A stretch of 64,000 nucleotides of DNA from Pirellulales bacterium (GTDB lineage: Bacteria > Planctomycetota > Planctomycetia > Pirellulales > DATAWG01), in NCBI GenBank assembly GCA_035939775.1, contig DASZFO010000064.1, forward strand, positions 26,014 through 90,013. Reading direction: 5' to 3'. Both the position numbers and the translations under genes were made by a program. Each line of letters starts with the position of its first letter. Position 1 is the first letter of the stretch. Below are positions 24,929 to 35,710 of the stretch, piece after piece. Below the pieces are notes generated by a model. That model was given only the letters and a program-made list of their open reading frames with translations, did not search any database and was not told the origin of the DNA.

Positions 24929-25615
24929 TCAATAATCATTTGGATCGATCGCCTTATCCCCCTGATAGTTGAAGAGCGCCTTGAGTGTCGTTTCACTAAC
25001 CCCAGGGCGGAGCGTCCGCACCGGGCCGTCGCACATTTCTACAAGGATTCCGTCGGAACGAAAATGTCCCAACCCGCAACTTGGATGATCCATATCGACA
25101 TCCAGGTCGCTCGGCTTGGTCCAGATCACGGCTCGATCTTCGTCGGCTTCGACGAACATTATGGTCTTGCTGGCGTCGGCAATCTCTTTGATTCTCATCC
25201 GTTTCCCGCTGCCAAACAGCGTGCCATTGCCGACCGGTAAAAGATAGTTCGTTTTGCCGTCGCGCGGCCGATTGGGATTGGCAAACGCGGCAGGTATTCT
25301 CTCGATCAGCGCCTTATTGTGCTCGCCGTCCCACGGCTCATCCAAATGGAATTGTCTATGCAGATTCTTTTCCTCCATATATGGAAGAACTGCGACGCGC
25401 CAGCTCAACAGCGGCTTACCGTCCTTGTCTTCGATCGACCGCGGCGGAAATCCGCGCCAAATCGATTGATAATTCAGGAGCGCCAACTTGATCACGAGCA
25501 TGTTGTTTTTTGCCAAGGCGTTCGTAGCCGGACGCGACGCGCATCCCGCGATTGCCGGTCCAATCAATGTTCCCGCGCAGACACATGAGGCCATCCAAAT
25601 CCGAAGACGCGACAA
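24929..25615 (-). CDS. DUF1559-type lipoprotein, short form
   Basis: 228 residues from TTG 25615, preceded by AAGGGAG at 7 bases; ATG 25594 is the alternative. The N-terminus ends in a lipobox-like IAGC after a hydrophobic stretch, so it is probably a lipoprotein. The core mirrors the neighbouring large protein: LLSWRVAVLPYMEEKNLHRQF, LDEPWDGEHNKALIERIP, PNRPRDGKTNYLLPVG and WTKPSDLDVDMDHP. The pair likely arose by duplication and the two are in tandem (73 bases apart), but only this one has the lipobox. Confidence 0.8.
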   Translation of the reverse strand: MSRLRIWMASCVCAGTLIGPAIAGCASRPATNALAKNNMLVIKLALLNYQSIWRGFPPRSIEDKDGKPLLSWRVAVLPYMEEKNLHRQFHLDEPWDGEHNKALIERIPAAFANPNRPRDGKTNYLLPVGNGTLFGSGKRMRIKEIADASKTIMFVEADEDRAVIWTKPSDLDVDMDHPSCGLGHFRSDGILVEMCDGPVRTLRPGVSETTLKALFNYQGDKAIDPNDY

Positions 25616-25825
25616 GAGACCGCTCCCTTCCGAATGGATGCGAAAAGAAATGGTTGGACTCGACGAGTGTACCGGCAGCAACGGCGTTCAAGCTACCGCT
25701 GGCCGGCGGGCGTGTCAATAATTTCTGGAAATGGAACTCTCCGTACGTCTCGTCACATTGCATCCCAGCATATCGCAACGTCGGATTCTTTTGAGTTTAG
25801 CGGCGCCAGAAGTAATCCCGCCGCT

Positions 25826-26875
25826 TCACGCAAGCGCCGGCTGTTGCTGCGTGATGCAGTGAAATGCCCCCAGGCCCCAGACGAGATCGATCGCCGGGAG
25901 CGGGCAGATTCGCCGATCGGGAAAGAGCTTCGCGAGCACCTCGACCGCGCGGCCATCGGTCGGGTCGCCGAATTGCGGCACGATCACCAGCCCGTTGGCG
26001 ATGTAGAAATTGCAATAGCTGGCGGGCAGCCGCTGCGCTTCATAGGAGAGCGGCCGCGGCATCGGCAGCGGAATCACCTCCAACGGCGCGCCGTCGGCAT
26101 CGGTGAGCGACTTGAGACGCGCGAGATTGTCCTTGAGCGGCTCGTAGTTTTCGTCCTTGGGGTCCTCCTCGACCGCCGCGACGACCGTCTTCGGAGCGAC
26201 GAATCGGGCCAGCTCGTCGATATGCCCGTCGGTGTCGTCGCCGACAATTCCGCCGCCGAGCCACAGCACCTTGCGGGCACCGAGATAGCCGGCTAGATAG
26301 CGTTCGATGTCGGCGCGGGAAAGCTGCGGATTGCGATTTGGGTTCAACAGACATTGCTCGGTGGTAAGAAACGTGCCGCGGCCATCGGTGTCGATCGCGC
26401 CCCCTTCGAATATGATCCGCGGCTTGTAACAGACGTGGCCGAGCTGGCGAGCGATGAGCCGCGGAATCACGTCATCGTTTTCATACGGCGGATACTTGCC
26501 GCCCCAGGCGTTGTAGCCCCAATCGACGAGCGCGGGCGGGGCGCTGGGCGGGCCGACGAGAAACGTCGGCCCGCTGTCGCGCAGCCAGGCGTCGTCGGTC
26601 GGGATGTCATACAGTTCGACGTTTGGCGCACCGGCGAGCATCACTTTCGCTTGAGCCTTTGCATGCCCGCCCGCCAGAACGCAGACTTTCTCGGCGGCGG
26701 CCAGCGTTCGCACCAGCCGCGCATAAAGCGCCGGGATCGGTTCGAACTTTCCCGGCCAGGACGCCAGCTTATGCGGCCAAGAGAGCCAGGTGGCGGCGTG
26801 CGGCTCCCACTCGGCCGGCATTCGATAGCCGAGCGCGGCAGGGGCGAGAGGAGAGAGGCCAGAGGAGACATTCAT
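25826..26875 (-). CDS. aguA: Agmatine deiminase
   Basis: 349 residues, the normal length. The peptidyl-arginine-deiminase-like fold is marked by RMPAEWEPHAATWLSWPH, DDAWLRDSGPTF, IFEGGAIDTDGRGTFLTTEQCLLNPNRNP, GDDTDGHIDELARF and the nucleophile C340 in AFHCITQQQP. It converts agmatine to N-carbamoylputrescine. The partner amidase (aguB) is encoded on the same strand ~640 bases upstream, separated by an oppositely oriented toxin-like pair. The two enzymes make putrescine from agmatine. Confidence 0.92.
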   Translation of the reverse strand: MNVSSGLSPLAPAALGYRMPAEWEPHAATWLSWPHKLASWPGKFEPIPALYARLVRTLAAAEKVCVLAGGHAKAQAKVMLAGAPNVELYDIPTDDAWLRDSGPTFLVGPPSAPPALVDWGYNAWGGKYPPYENDDVIPRLIARQLGHVCYKPRIIFEGGAIDTDGRGTFLTTEQCLLNPNRNPQLSRADIERYLAGYLGARKVLWLGGGIVGDDTDGHIDELARFVAPKTVVAAVEEDPKDENYEPLKDNLARLKSLTDADGAPLEVIPLPMPRPLSYEAQRLPASYCNFYIANGLVIVPQFGDPTDGRAVEVLAKLFPDRRICPLPAIDLVWGLGAFHCITQQQPALA

Positions 26876-27000
26876 TGGTCTGAGGGCGGTCAGATTAGGA
26901 CAAATTGGTTTTCAACTCGCGTTGGTAGGTGGATCGATTGTCGAGTATGATACTTGTTGAGAGAGGTTTCTTTCAAAACCCCGTATTCGAGCCGCCCGCC

Positions 27001-27240
27001 ATGACGAAGGTAGTCATCGATAAGTCAATTCGATCAACGTTCAGCAATTTGGGGGAACAGATCGAATTGTGCGACGAAACGGGCCGCACCCTCGGCTATT
27101 TTCTGCCTGCGGAGTTGCACCGGCAGTTGCTTCGCGCCTGGGCGGAAACGCAAATCTCTGACGAGGAATTGGAACGCCGGCGCAATGAGCCGGGTGGACG
27201 AACTCTCGATGAGATTTGGAGCCGCCTGAAGGGAAAATGA
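27001..27240 (+). CDS. Small antitoxin-like protein
   Basis: 79 residues from ATG 27001; the upstream in-frame codons have no support. It has a short beta-rich N-terminus (LGEQIELCDETGRTLGYFLP) and a charged helical C-terminus (SDEELERRRNEPGGRTLDEI). The stop overlaps the start of the next gene (ATGA at 27237-27240), which encodes a ParE/RelE-like protein. Size, acidic helix and coupling suggest an antitoxin, though the family is not one I can name. Confidence 0.6.
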   Translation: MTKVVIDKSIRSTFSNLGEQIELCDETGRTLGYFLPAELHRQLLRAWAETQISDEELERRRNEPGGRTLDEIWSRLKGK

Positions 27241-27515
27241 ATTGGTCGGCTCTTTGGAAATCCTCGGCCGAAACGGAATTGGCGCGCCTTTGGACCGAAT
27301 CGAACGATCGCGAAGCAATCACTCGCGCAGCCGATCGAATCGATGCAGCCCTTCGCACTAATCCGATGTCGCAAGGCGAATCTCGTTCTGGCCGAACGCG
27401 AATCATGTTTGAGCCGCATCTCGCGGTCCTGTTCGATGTATATCCAGAAGAGCAATTAGTCTATGTCTTGGCCGTACAACTCGTCGGAGCGCAGTCGGGG
27501 CCGAAGGATGAATGA
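27237..27515 (+). CDS. ParE/RelE-like toxin family protein
   Basis: 92 residues, starting at the ATG that overlaps the previous stop. The pattern SSAETELARLW, ADRIDAALRTNPMSQGES, RTRIMFEPHLAVLFDVYPEE and LVYVLAVQLVG follows the ParE/RelE fold (two helices then a beta sheet with a final hydrophobic strand). Translational coupling to a small charged protein supports a type II toxin-antitoxin pair. It ends 2 bases before the convergent aguB gene. Confidence 0.68.
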   Translation: MNWSALWKSSAETELARLWTESNDREAITRAADRIDAALRTNPMSQGESRSGRTRIMFEPHLAVLFDVYPEEQLVYVLAVQLVGAQSGPKDE

Positions 27516-27517
27516 CG

Positions 27518-28417
27518 TCAGTCCAAGTAACGTCGGGTGAGATCGCCATAGGCGTCGATGCGGCGGTCGCGGAGAAAAGGCCAATGGGTGCGCACAGCGT
27601 CGAGCCGGGCCAGATCGCATTCGACCAGCAGCGTCTCCTCGGCGTCGTGCGATGCCCGAGCCAGCACGTTGCCATTTGGATCGCAAACGAACGATCCGCC
27701 CCAAAACTCGATCCCACCCTCAGTCCCGACCCGATTCGCGGCCGCTACAAACAGGCCGTTGGCGATCGCGTGGCTCCGCATCATCGTCTCCCAGGCGGAA
27801 TGCTGGCTCGCGCCGAACTCCGCCTTCTCGTCGGCTAGCCAGCCGATCGCCGTCGGATAGAAAATAATCTTTGCCCCGGCCAGCGCCGTGAGCCGCGCCG
27901 CCTCGGGATACCATTGGTCCCAGCAGACACAGGCGCCAATCGGGCCGAATCGCGTCGTAAAACTTCGAAATCCCAGATCGCCGGGCGTGAAATAGAATTT
28001 CTCGTAATAAAGCGGATCGTCGGGGATGTGCATCTTGCGATAGATGCCCGCCAGGCTGCCGTCGGCGTCGAACAGGACGGCCGTGTTGTGGTATAGCCCC
28101 GGGGCGCGCCGCTCAAAGAGCGAGCCCACGATCGCGACTCCGTGCTCGCGCGCCGCCGCGGCCAAGAGATCGCTCGTTGGGCCGGGGATCGACTCGGCTT
28201 CGTCGAATCGGCGATGGTCCTCGCTCTGGCAGGGATAGAGTCCGGCGAAGAGTTCCTGAAGGCAGACGACGTTCGCACCGGCCGCCGCGGCTTGTGCAAT
28301 CCGGTCGAGAGCTTTTTCGACGTTCGCATGCTTCGGCGCCACGCAGCTCATTTGCACGAGCGCGACCGTCACGCGCTCCGGCGAAGGGTTCGAGCTTGCT
28401 GTGGGTTTGGCGTTCAT
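27518..28417 (-). CDS. aguB: N-carbamoylputrescine amidase
   Basis: 299 residues from ATG 28417; the longer frame runs into a repeat. It is a nitrilase-superfamily enzyme with the Glu-Lys-Cys triad in VVCLQELFAGLY, IYRKMHIPDDP and GACVCWDQWYPEAARL. The EKFYFTPGDLGF, RVGTEGGIEFWGGSF and C-terminal RRIDAYGDL segments match N-carbamoylputrescine amidase. It hydrolyses N-carbamoylputrescine to putrescine, CO2 and ammonia, the step after agmatine deiminase, which is encoded nearby on the same strand. Confidence 0.92.
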   Translation of the reverse strand: MNAKPTASSNPSPERVTVALVQMSCVAPKHANVEKALDRIAQAAAAGANVVCLQELFAGLYPCQSEDHRRFDEAESIPGPTSDLLAAAAREHGVAIVGSLFERRAPGLYHNTAVLFDADGSLAGIYRKMHIPDDPLYYEKFYFTPGDLGFRSFTTRFGPIGACVCWDQWYPEAARLTALAGAKIIFYPTAIGWLADEKAEFGASQHSAWETMMRSHAIANGLFVAAANRVGTEGGIEFWGGSFVCDPNGNVLARASHDAEETLLVECDLARLDAVRTHWPFLRDRRIDAYGDLTRRYLD

Positions 28418-28447
28418 CGAATCCGGGGATACAATCGGGAATCTGCC

Positions 28448-28510
28448 AGATCGCCTAACAAATCCGGCGGGGAGAAGGGGACAGTCCCCGCCGGATTTGT
28501 TAGGCGATCT
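28448..28510. repeat. Perfect inverted repeat, GGGGACAGTCCCC family
   Basis: 25-base perfect arms (AGATCGCCTAACAAATCCGG... and its complement) around a 13-base loop. The copy is in the divergent region between aguB and galK, so it is not a terminator. The same arm sequence occurs at 30947-31064 and 38389-38488. Confidence 0.9.
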
Positions 28511-28580
28511 AAGGGGGCAGGCCATTCTATTCGACGCCGTGCAGCCGTCAAGGAAATGCATTGATTAGGACGAGGGAGAA

Positions 28581-29789
28581 TTGACGAATTCAGCCTCAGA
28601 AAATCACTCGCTCGATGAACTCGCGCGAGATGTGGCCGCGCGGTTTGCCGAGCGATTTCGGCGACCACCGCGTTGGATCGCCGCCGCGCCGGGGCGGGTA
28701 AACCTGATCGGCGAGCACGTCGATTATAACGGGGGCTTCGTCTTGCCAATGGCGATCGAGCGGTTCACCGTGATCGCTGCCGACGCCGCGCCGGAGCATT
28801 CGGGCGAAATCCGGCTGGCCAGCGCGGATTTCCAAGAGGAAACCACATTCCGTTTGCATTCCCAAATGACGCCCGGCGCGCCGCCGTGGTCCAATTATGT
28901 GCGCGGCGTGCTGGCCGGCTGTTTGGCGCGGGGATTCGCGATTCCTGGCTTGGATGCGCTCGTGGCGTCGACTGTGCCGATCGGCGGAGGGCTTTCGAGC
29001 AGCGCGGCCTTGGAAGTGGCCACCGCGACGCTTGCCGAAGCGATCGCCGGCGAGTCGCTCGAAACGGCGGCCAAGGCCCTGCTGTGCCAGCGGGCCGAGC
29101 ACGAATTCGCCGGCGTGCCGTGCGGAATCATGGACCAGTTCATCGTCGCCGGCGCCCGCCACGATCATGCGATGCTGCTCGATTGCCGCTCGATGGAGTT
29201 CGAGTTCGTTCCGTTTGCGAAGCATGCAGTGACGGTGCTTACAATCAATAGCCACGTGAGGCATTCGCTGGCCGGCGGCGAATACGGGAAGCGGCGCGCG
29301 GAGTGCGAAACGGCGGCCCGGATTCTCGGGATGCCGACGTTGCGCGAGGCGACGCTAGACGACTTGAACCGCCGGCGCAACGAACTCGGCCCGGAAATCT
29401 TCCGCCGCGCGCGGCACGTAGTCGGCGAGATCGAGCGAACGACGGCGGCAGCCCGAGCGATCGCCGCGGAGGATTGGCCCGCGGTGGGCGCGGCGATGTA
29501 CGCCAGTCATGCATCATTGCGCGACGATTTCGAGGTAAGCTGCGATGAATTGAACCTGCTGGTCGATTTTGCCGCTGCACTTGGACCGGAGCGAGGAGTG
29601 CTTGGATCGCGGATGACGGGCGGCGGCTTCGGCGGCTGCACGGTAAGCCTCGTGCGAGCGGACGCAGTGGATGCCGTGGCCCGTTCGATCGGCCAATCTT
29701 ACCGCGAGCAAACGGGCATCGAGGCCACGAGTTTCTCGACGCGCCCCGCCGGAGGAGCGCGAGTCTTGCCGTTGACTCACGGAAGCTGA
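28581..29789 (+). CDS. galK: Galactokinase
   Basis: 402 residues with a TTG start; GAGGGAG lies immediately upstream, closer than usual, and no better start is open. GHMP-kinase motifs are clear: APGRVNLIGEHVDYNGGFVL (galactose and nucleotide contacts), VPIGGGLSSSAALEVA (ATP loop), GVPCGIMDQFIVAGA, and the C-terminal MTGGGFGGCTVSLV. It phosphorylates galactose at C1 in the Leloir pathway. It is convergent with galE, so the two are not one operon. No galT is visible in the window. Confidence 0.92.
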   Translation: MTNSASENHSLDELARDVAARFAERFRRPPRWIAAAPGRVNLIGEHVDYNGGFVLPMAIERFTVIAADAAPEHSGEIRLASADFQEETTFRLHSQMTPGAPPWSNYVRGVLAGCLARGFAIPGLDALVASTVPIGGGLSSSAALEVATATLAEAIAGESLETAAKALLCQRAEHEFAGVPCGIMDQFIVAGARHDHAMLLDCRSMEFEFVPFAKHAVTVLTINSHVRHSLAGGEYGKRRAECETAARILGMPTLREATLDDLNRRRNELGPEIFRRARHVVGEIERTTAAARAIAAEDWPAVGAAMYASHASLRDDFEVSCDELNLLVDFAAALGPERGVLGSRMTGGGFGGCTVSLVRADAVDAVARSIGQSYREQTGIEATSFSTRPAGGARVLPLTHGS

Positions 29790-29816
29790 ATCGTCGGAAT
29801 TCAGCGCAGGGGCATC

Positions 29817-29834
29817 GGAATTCTTGCGAATTCC
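29817..29834. repeat. Small hairpin between galK and galE
   Basis: GGAATTC TTGC GAATTCC forms a perfect 7-base stem in the 46-base gap between the convergent genes. No long T-run follows, so a terminator role is possible but weak. Confidence 0.5.
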
Positions 29835-29835
29835 G

Positions 29836-30843
29836 CTACTTGTCTCTTGCCACTTGTCCGTTGCCACTTCGTCCGTATCCGTCGGGATGTCGCCGGTGCC
29901 AAGCCCAGGCCGTCTCGACAATCTGCTCGAGCTTCGGATAGCGCGGATGCCAGCCGAGTTCGCGGCGAATCTTGTCGCTGCCCGCCACGAGCACCGCCGG
30001 GTCGCCGGGCCGCCGCGGACCGGTCCGAGCGGGAATGGGATGCCCCGTGATCCGCCGAGCCGTTTCGATCACCTGGCGAACGCTGAAGCCCTGGCCGTTC
30101 CCTAGATTATAGACGCGGCTGCCGCCATCGAGCGCCCGCAGCGCCAGGACGTGGGCCTGGGCCAGATCGACCACGTGGATATAGTCGCGCACGCAAGTGC
30201 CGTCCGGCGTGGCATAATCGTCGCCGAAGATGGTGACGTCCTTTCTCTGTCCGAGGGCGACTTGCAGCACGATCGGGATCAAGTGCAATTCCGGATGATG
30301 ATCTTCCCCGCGATCGGCGCTCGCGCCCGCGGCGTTGAAATATCGCAGGGCGGCATAGCGCAACCCTTGAACTCGATCGAGCCAGTAGAGCATCCGCTCG
30401 AGAATATGTTTCGATTCGCCATACGGGCTGCCCGGCACGATCCGCTCGTCCTCGGCGATCGGAATCCGCTCCGGCGCGTCAAACAGGTTCGCCGTCGACG
30501 AAAGGATGAAGCGCCGTACGCCGTGCTCGCTCATGCTCTGGAGCAGGTTAAGCCCGCCAACGACATTCGCACCGAGATACAAGAACGGCTGCTGCATCGA
30601 TTCGCCGACCAGCGTGTGGGACGCGAAGTGCATCACGGCGTCGGGGCGATGCTCGGCCAGCGCGGCATCAATTGCAGCTCGCTCGGTCAAATCTCCCTCG
30701 ACGAATGTGGCCCGCGGATGCACGGCGGCGCGATGCCCTTGCGACAGATTGTCGAACACGACGACCGATTCGCCGTCGGCGATGAGCTGCTCAACGACAA
30801 CGCTGCCGATATACCCGGCCCCGCCGGTGACGAGGATTTTCAT
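29836..30843 (-). CDS. galE: UDP-glucose 4-epimerase
   Basis: 335 residues. The N-terminal NAD-binding motif is [20 protein letters not shown]; the catalytic pair is in [11 protein letters not shown] (YxxxK), with the preceding Ser/Thr in [28 protein letters not shown] and [11 protein letters not shown] are typical of GalE. It interconverts UDP-glucose and UDP-galactose for the Leloir pathway or for surface polysaccharide synthesis. The C-terminus has a normal [14 protein letters not shown] region. Confidence 0.95.
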   Translation of the reverse strand: MKILVTGGAGYIGSVVVEQLIADGESVVVFDNLSQGHRAAVHPRATFVEGDLTERAAIDAALAEHRPDAVMHFASHTLVGESMQQPFLYLGANVVGGLNLLQSMSEHGVRRFILSSTANLFDAPERIPIAEDERIVPGSPYGESKHILERMLYWLDRVQGLRYAALRYFNAAGASADRGEDHHPELHLIPIVLQVALGQRKDVTIFGDDYATPDGTCVRDYIHVVDLAQAHVLALRALDGGSRVYNLGNGQGFSVRQVIETARRITGHPIPARTGPRRPGDPAVLVAGSDKIRRELGWHPRYPKLEQIVETAWAWHRRHPDGYGRSGNGQVARDK

Positions 30844-30946
30844 GGTCCGATCGAGCTGGCAACTGGTTGTGTCATCACGTTCCGGTCATAATAGTTTCCG
30901 CGATTCCCGGCGCACAGAGCATCGGGACCAGAGAATTCAAGGTTTT

Positions 30947-31064
30947 GAGCGCCTAACAAATCCGGCTGGGAGAAGGGGACGGTCCCCGTTTTGCTCCGCC
31001 GACCATCGCCGCGATGGTGCCCGCGCAAAAGGCGGACAGTCCCCGCCGGATTTGTTAGGCGCTC
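30947..31064. repeat. Long inverted-repeat element, GGGGACAGTCCCC family
   Basis: About 118 bases bounded by GAGCGCCTAACAAATCCGG and its exact complement. The inner part has GGGGACGGTCCCCG, a central ACCATCGCCGCGATGGT palindrome and a degenerate second core. It lies between the divergent galE and the 1539-residue gene. Confidence 0.88.
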
Positions 31065-31082
31065 TTAGCAAGGAAAGACCCT

Positions 31083-34000
31083 GTGTCCATGCACAAGAAC
31101 TCAACAACTCTTTCGACGTCCATCGCACTTCTTCTTGCCAATCTAACGTTTTTGCTGCAAGCGAACGTTATTCGCGGCGAATCCGCTCCGCGCGACGGCG
31201 CGTTTCGCCCGCCGGCCGTGCCGCTGGTCACGAGCGATCCCTATCTGAGCATCTGGTCGGAGGCCGACCGACTCACCGACGACGTCACTCGGCATTGGAC
31301 TCACCGCGGCCACCCGCTGGTGAGCCTGATTCGCGTCGACGGCAAAGCCTACCGTCTGATGGGCAATGATCCGAAGGAAGTGCCAGCCCTACCGCAAGTC
31401 GGCCTGCAAGTCTTGCCGACTCGTTCGATCTACGACTTCGACGACGGCCACGTTCACGTAACCTTGACGTTCATGACCCCCGCGTTGCCGCAGGCTCTTG
31501 ACGTGTTGGCGCGTCCCGTGACCTATTTCACCTGGTCGGTTCGCTCGATCGATGGCGCGAGCCATGCGGTGGCGATTTACGACAGCACGAGTTCACTATT
31601 GTCGGTGAATAGTCCCGACCAGAAGGTCGAATGGTCGCGCGAAACCGCCGGCTCGCTGACGTCACTTCGCGTGGGCACGGTCGCTCAAACGCTCTTGGCG
31701 CCCGCCGGCGACGACACGCGGATCGATTGGGGCTATGCCTACGTGGCGGCGCCGCAGGCCGATTCAAGCGCCGCGATCGGTGGCAACGGCGCGCTGCTCA
31801 ATACTTTCATCGCGGAAGGCAAGTTGCCCGCGACTGACGACTCGCGCATGCCCCGCGCCGCGGCAGACGATCAACCGGTGCTGGCGTTCTCGTTCGATCT
31901 TGGCAAAGTCGGCGCGGAGCCGGTCTTGCGTCACTTGAGCGTGGCCTACGACGAGGTCTTTTCGATCAAGCTTCTCGGACAGAAGCTGCGGCCATATTGG
32001 CGCAGAAATGGGGCGTCGGCCGCGGACCTGTTGCAATTCGCCGAACGCGATTATGCGGGCTTGATCGACCGCTGCGAAAAATTCGATCGCGAGTTGATGG
32101 CCGATCTGACGAAAGTCGGCGGTGCGCGATATGCCCAAATCGCCGCGCTGGCGTACCGTCAGAGCCTGGCGGGCTGCGGGCTGGCGGCCGACGCGAACAA
32201 GCAGCCGTTGTTGTTCACTAAAGAGAACACGAGCAATGGCTGCATTGCGACCGTCGATGTGATTTATCCCGCCGCGCCGCAGTTTCTGTTGATGGGTCCG
32301 ACGTATGCCAAGGCCCTGGTGGCGCCGGCGCTGGTTTACAGTGCTTCGCCACAATGGAAGTTTCCCTTTGCTCCTCACGACCTGGGGACTTATCCGCAGG
32401 CCAAAGGGCAGGACTACGGCGGCGGTGAGAATCCCGGCAACGAAGCCGACAAAATGCCGGTCGAAGAGAGCGCGAACATGATTTTGTTGTGCGACGCGAT
32501 TGCCAAGATGGACGGCAACGCGGATTTCGCCTCGCGCTGGTGGCCGCAGCTTACGCAATGGGTCGACTATCTGGTGAAGCACGGAATCGACCCGGAGAAC
32601 CAGCTTTGCACCGATGATTTCATGGGGCACTTGGCGCGCAACGCGAATCTCTCGGTGAAGGCCATATTGGGAATCGCCGCCTATGCCGATTTGTGCCGCC
32701 TTCGCGGCGAGGCGGCCGCCGCGGAAAAACATATTAAATTGGCCAAGGAGGGCGCTGCATTTTGGATAAAAACGGCCGCCGACGGCAACCACTCCCGCAT
32801 TGCCTTCGACAAGGCCAACACCTGGAGCCAGAAATACAATCTCGTATGGGACAAGTTGCTCGGATTGAACGTGTTTCCCGCGAAGGTCGCGGCCGACGAG
32901 GTGGCTTATTATAAGACGAAGATTCAGCCGTTCGGGGTGCCGCTCGATTCGCGCACCCATCTGACGAAGACCGATTGGTCCCTCTGGTGCGCGACTTTGG
33001 CCGACAATCGGGCCGATTTCGAAACGATGGTCTCGCCGATCTACGACTATCTCAATCGCACCACGGCCCGCATGCCGTTTGTCGATTCCTATATCACCGA
33101 CAACGCGGCCAGCGACGGGATGCATGCGCGGCCAGTGATCGGCGGCGTGTTCATCACGATGCTTTCCGACCCCGAAATCTGGAAGAAATGGTCGGACCGC
33201 GATCAGGCCAAGGCCGGCAATTGGGCCGCTGCACCCACGCCGCCGCGGATCACGGAAGTCGTTCCGACCTCGCGGCAGCGCGGAATCGAATGGCGCTACT
33301 CGCTCGAGAAGCCGGCGGGCGATTGGACGAAGCCGGGCTTCGACGATAGCCATTGGCAGAGCGGCCCCGGCGGGTTCGGCACTCACGGAACGCCCAACGC
33401 CGTAGTGGGCACCGTCTGGAACACCGCCGATATTTGGCTCCGCCGCGAAGCCAGTCTGCCCGAGAACGCCGACGTCGGCCATCTCCAACTCCTCGTCTAT
33501 CACGACGAAGACGTCGAGATTTATATCGATGGGGTGCTGGCCGGCAGCGAGGCCGGGTTCGTCAACTCCTACGATCCGATGGACATCAGCTCCGCGGCGA
33601 AGAAGCTGCTCAAGCCGGGCCAAAAGTTCACGCTCGCTGTCCACTGCCATCAGACGGTCGGCGGTCAAGGCGTGGACGTGGGCTTGGTGGAGGTTGCCGA
33701 GGCAGATTCTGCTGCTGCACCGGCCGCGTCGGCTGCGGCGACCGCCCCCTCGACTTCGTCCGACGCTCCCGCCCGCTCCGGATTTCGAGCGCGAGAGCGC
33801 GAGGTCGTCGATCCGGTGATCGTCAAGATCCGCGACGAAGGATTGAATCATTCGCAAGTCATGGCGACTTTGGATTACCTTTGCGATGTTATCGGCCAAC
33901 GACTCACCGGTTCACCCAATGCCAAACGGGCTAACGACTGGACGCGCGGAAAACTGGCCGGCTGGGGTCTGACGAGCGCTCGTTTGGAATCGTGGGGACC

Positions 34001-35702
34001 GTTCGGCCGGGGCTGGGAGCTGAAGCGATTTTCGCTCCAGGTGACCAAACCGCAAACGATTCCGCTGATCGCTTACCCCAAAGCTTGGACCCCCGGCTTC
34101 GACAATCCGCTCGAGGCAGACGTGGTTTGGCTCGATGCGAAAACCGAGGCCGAACTCGAAAAATACAAGGGTAAGCTCAAGGGGATGATCGTATTGGCCG
34201 ATCCAATCCGCGCGCTCAAGCCGCATTTCGACGCGCCCGGCGCTCGAATGACGGATGGCGATTTGCTGACCTACGCCAACTCGACCGGCCGCCGAGTGCC
34301 GCCGGCAGTCCAGCCGCCGAAAGGCACGTCGAGCACGGAATTCTCTCTTGCCGCCGCGACCTCCGTCGCCACCGCGCCCGCTGCAAACGGGTCGCCGACG
34401 GCGGCGACCACCGCTAGTGGAAACTCGACTCGTGGGACGGCAGCCGATAGCTCAGCCCCGGCGACCGCTGATTCGACTTCGCGCGCAAACGGCGATGCCA
34501 CCTCGCCGGCCGGCGGTGATCCGGCTCGTCGCCGCTTCGGCAATCCATTTTCCGGCAAGGTGCTTTCGTTCTGCGCCAAGGAAGAAGCGGCTCTCGTGCT
34601 CACCGTTAGCCCCCAGGGAGACGGCGGGACGATCTTCGTCGCCAGCGCCTCGGTTCCAGGGAGCGACGGCCGCGCGCGCGGAGGACCTCGACCTTGGTCT
34701 GAAGATGCGCCGGCCATGCCTCCCCAAGTCTGCGTCGCCGTGGAAGACTACAACCGCATGGTACGTATGGTGCAGCAGGGGGAGGAGCTGAAAATCGCCG
34801 TCGATCTACAGGTGCAATTCCTCCCAACGGAAATGGCCAACAATACGATCGCCGAGATCGCCGGCAGCGATCTGCGGGACCAGGTGGTGATGATCGGCGG
34901 GCATTTAGACTCATGGCATGCTGGCACCGGGGCGACCGATAACGGCGCCGGCGTGGCCGTGGCGATGGAGACCGTGCGAATCCTGCAAGCCGTCGGCGTC
35001 AAGCCCCGCCGCACGATCCGCATCGGCCTCTGGACTGGCGAGGAAGAAGGGCTGCTCGGTTCGCGGGCCTACGTGACCCAGCATTTCGGAACCGCCGGCG
35101 GAACTGGCGATGGCACCGGCCGGCGCGGACCACGCGATCGGGCGGATGGTTCACAAACGGCCGCGGCGCCCGCAGGCGTTCCACAAGCGGTGGATGCCAA
35201 GGCGACGGGCGAGCTGCAGGCCAACGACACTAAGACGGTGGATTCCAAGCCGACGAGCGATTCCAAGCCAGGGGATTCAAAGCCGTCGGCGGATGCTAAG
35301 CCCGCGCCGCCAATTCGCTTGCCGGAGCACGACAAGCTCTCGATCTACTTCAACCTCGACAACGGCACGGGGCGGATTCGAGGCGTCTTCACGCAAGGCA
35401 ACGAAGCGGCGATGCCCTTGTTCCGCAAATGGCTGATCCCATTCCACGACCTGGGGGCTGAGACCGTTAGCCTGGCCAGCACGGGGAGCACCGATCATGT
35501 CTCGTTCGAGGCCGTCGGCCTGCCCGGCTTCGAATTCATGCAAGACCCGATCGAATACATGACCCGCTCACACCATTCCAATCAAGATGTATTCGACCGC
35601 GTTCCGCCAGACGATCTGAAGCAGGCGGCGATCATCATGGCCGCCTTCGTCTACGACGCGGCCATGATGGAGCAACGCTTCCCGCGCAAATCCAGCGAGT
35701 GA
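31083..35702 (+). CDS. Exported fusion: glutaminase-A-like (DUF4964/5127/4965/1793) region plus M28 zinc peptidase
   Basis: 1539 residues. GTG 31083 has AAGGA at 8 bases; ATG 31089 is the alternative. After a signal peptide, residues ~30-700 match the glutaminase-A-like architecture ([65 protein letters not shown]). Residues ~720-875 form a beta-sandwich with [12 protein letters not shown] and [13 protein letters not shown]. After a low-complexity linker, residues ~900-1530 are an M28 aminopeptidase: MIGGHLDSW (H1274), GATDNGAG (D1286), [12 protein letters not shown] (E1320/E1321) and SHHSNQD (H1497/1498). Two further low-complexity inserts (A/S/T-rich; SKPxDSKP) interrupt the peptidase. The peptidase part has no signal of its own, so the fusion looks genuine. 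Confidence 0.85.
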   Translation: MSMHKNSTTLSTSIALLLANLTFLLQANVIRGESAPRDGAFRPPAVPLVTSDPYLSIWSEADRLTDDVTRHWTHRGHPLVSLIRVDGKAYRLMGNDPKEVPALPQVGLQVLPTRSIYDFDDGHVHVTLTFMTPALPQALDVLARPVTYFTWSVRSIDGASHAVAIYDSTSSLLSVNSPDQKVEWSRETAGSLTSLRVGTVAQTLLAPAGDDTRIDWGYAYVAAPQADSSAAIGGNGALLNTFIAEGKLPATDDSRMPRAAADDQPVLAFSFDLGKVGAEPVLRHLSVAYDEVFSIKLLGQKLRPYWRRNGASAADLLQFAERDYAGLIDRCEKFDRELMADLTKVGGARYAQIAALAYRQSLAGCGLAADANKQPLLFTKENTSNGCIATVDVIYPAAPQFLLMGPTYAKALVAPALVYSASPQWKFPFAPHDLGTYPQAKGQDYGGGENPGNEADKMPVEESANMILLCDAIAKMDGNADFASRWWPQLTQWVDYLVKHGIDPENQLCTDDFMGHLARNANLSVKAILGIAAYADLCRLRGEAAAAEKHIKLAKEGAAFWIKTAADGNHSRIAFDKANTWSQKYNLVWDKLLGLNVFPAKVAADEVAYYKTKIQPFGVPLDSRTHLTKTDWSLWCATLADNRADFETMVSPIYDYLNRTTARMPFVDSYITDNAASDGMHARPVIGGVFITMLSDPEIWKKWSDRDQAKAGNWAAAPTPPRITEVVPTSRQRGIEWRYSLEKPAGDWTKPGFDDSHWQSGPGGFGTHGTPNAVVGTVWNTADIWLRREASLPENADVGHLQLLVYHDEDVEIYIDGVLAGSEAGFVNSYDPMDISSAAKKLLKPGQKFTLAVHCHQTVGGQGVDVGLVEVAEADSAAAPAASAAATAPSTSSDAPARSGFRAREREVVDPVIVKIRDEGLNHSQVMATLDYLCDVIGQRLTGSPNAKRANDWTRGKLAGWGLTSARLESWGPFGRGWELKRFSLQVTKPQTIPLIAYPKAWTPGFDNPLEADVVWLDAKTEAELEKYKGKLKGMIVLADPIRALKPHFDAPGARMTDGDLLTYANSTGRRVPPAVQPPKGTSSTEFSLAAATSVATAPAANGSPTAATTASGNSTRGTAADSSAPATADSTSRANGDATSPAGGDPARRRFGNPFSGKVLSFCAKEEAALVLTVSPQGDGGTIFVASASVPGSDGRARGGPRPWSEDAPAMPPQVCVAVEDYNRMVRMVQQGEELKIAVDLQVQFLPTEMANNTIAEIAGSDLRDQVVMIGGHLDSWHAGTGATDNGAGVAVAMETVRILQAVGVKPRRTIRIGLWTGEEEGLLGSRAYVTQHFGTAGGTGDGTGRRGPRDRADGSQTAAAPAGVPQAVDAKATGELQANDTKTVDSKPTSDSKPGDSKPSADAKPAPPIRLPEHDKLSIYFNLDNGTGRIRGVFTQGNEAAMPLFRKWLIPFHDLGAETVSLASTGSTDHVSFEAVGLPGFEFMQDPIEYMTRSHHSNQDVFDRVPPDDLKQAAIIMAAFVYDAAMMEQRFPRKSSE

Positions 35703-35710
35703 CGGGCCGG

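Noticed and set aside
28440..28515. Inverted repeat between aguB and galK as a bidirectional terminator
   Set aside because: The genes are divergent, so a terminator is not expected there; the same sequence occurs in other places, so it is a dispersed repeat.
31764..33899. Long minus-strand frame opposite the fusion gene
   Set aside because: No recognisable domain and fully within a well-supported gene on the other strand.
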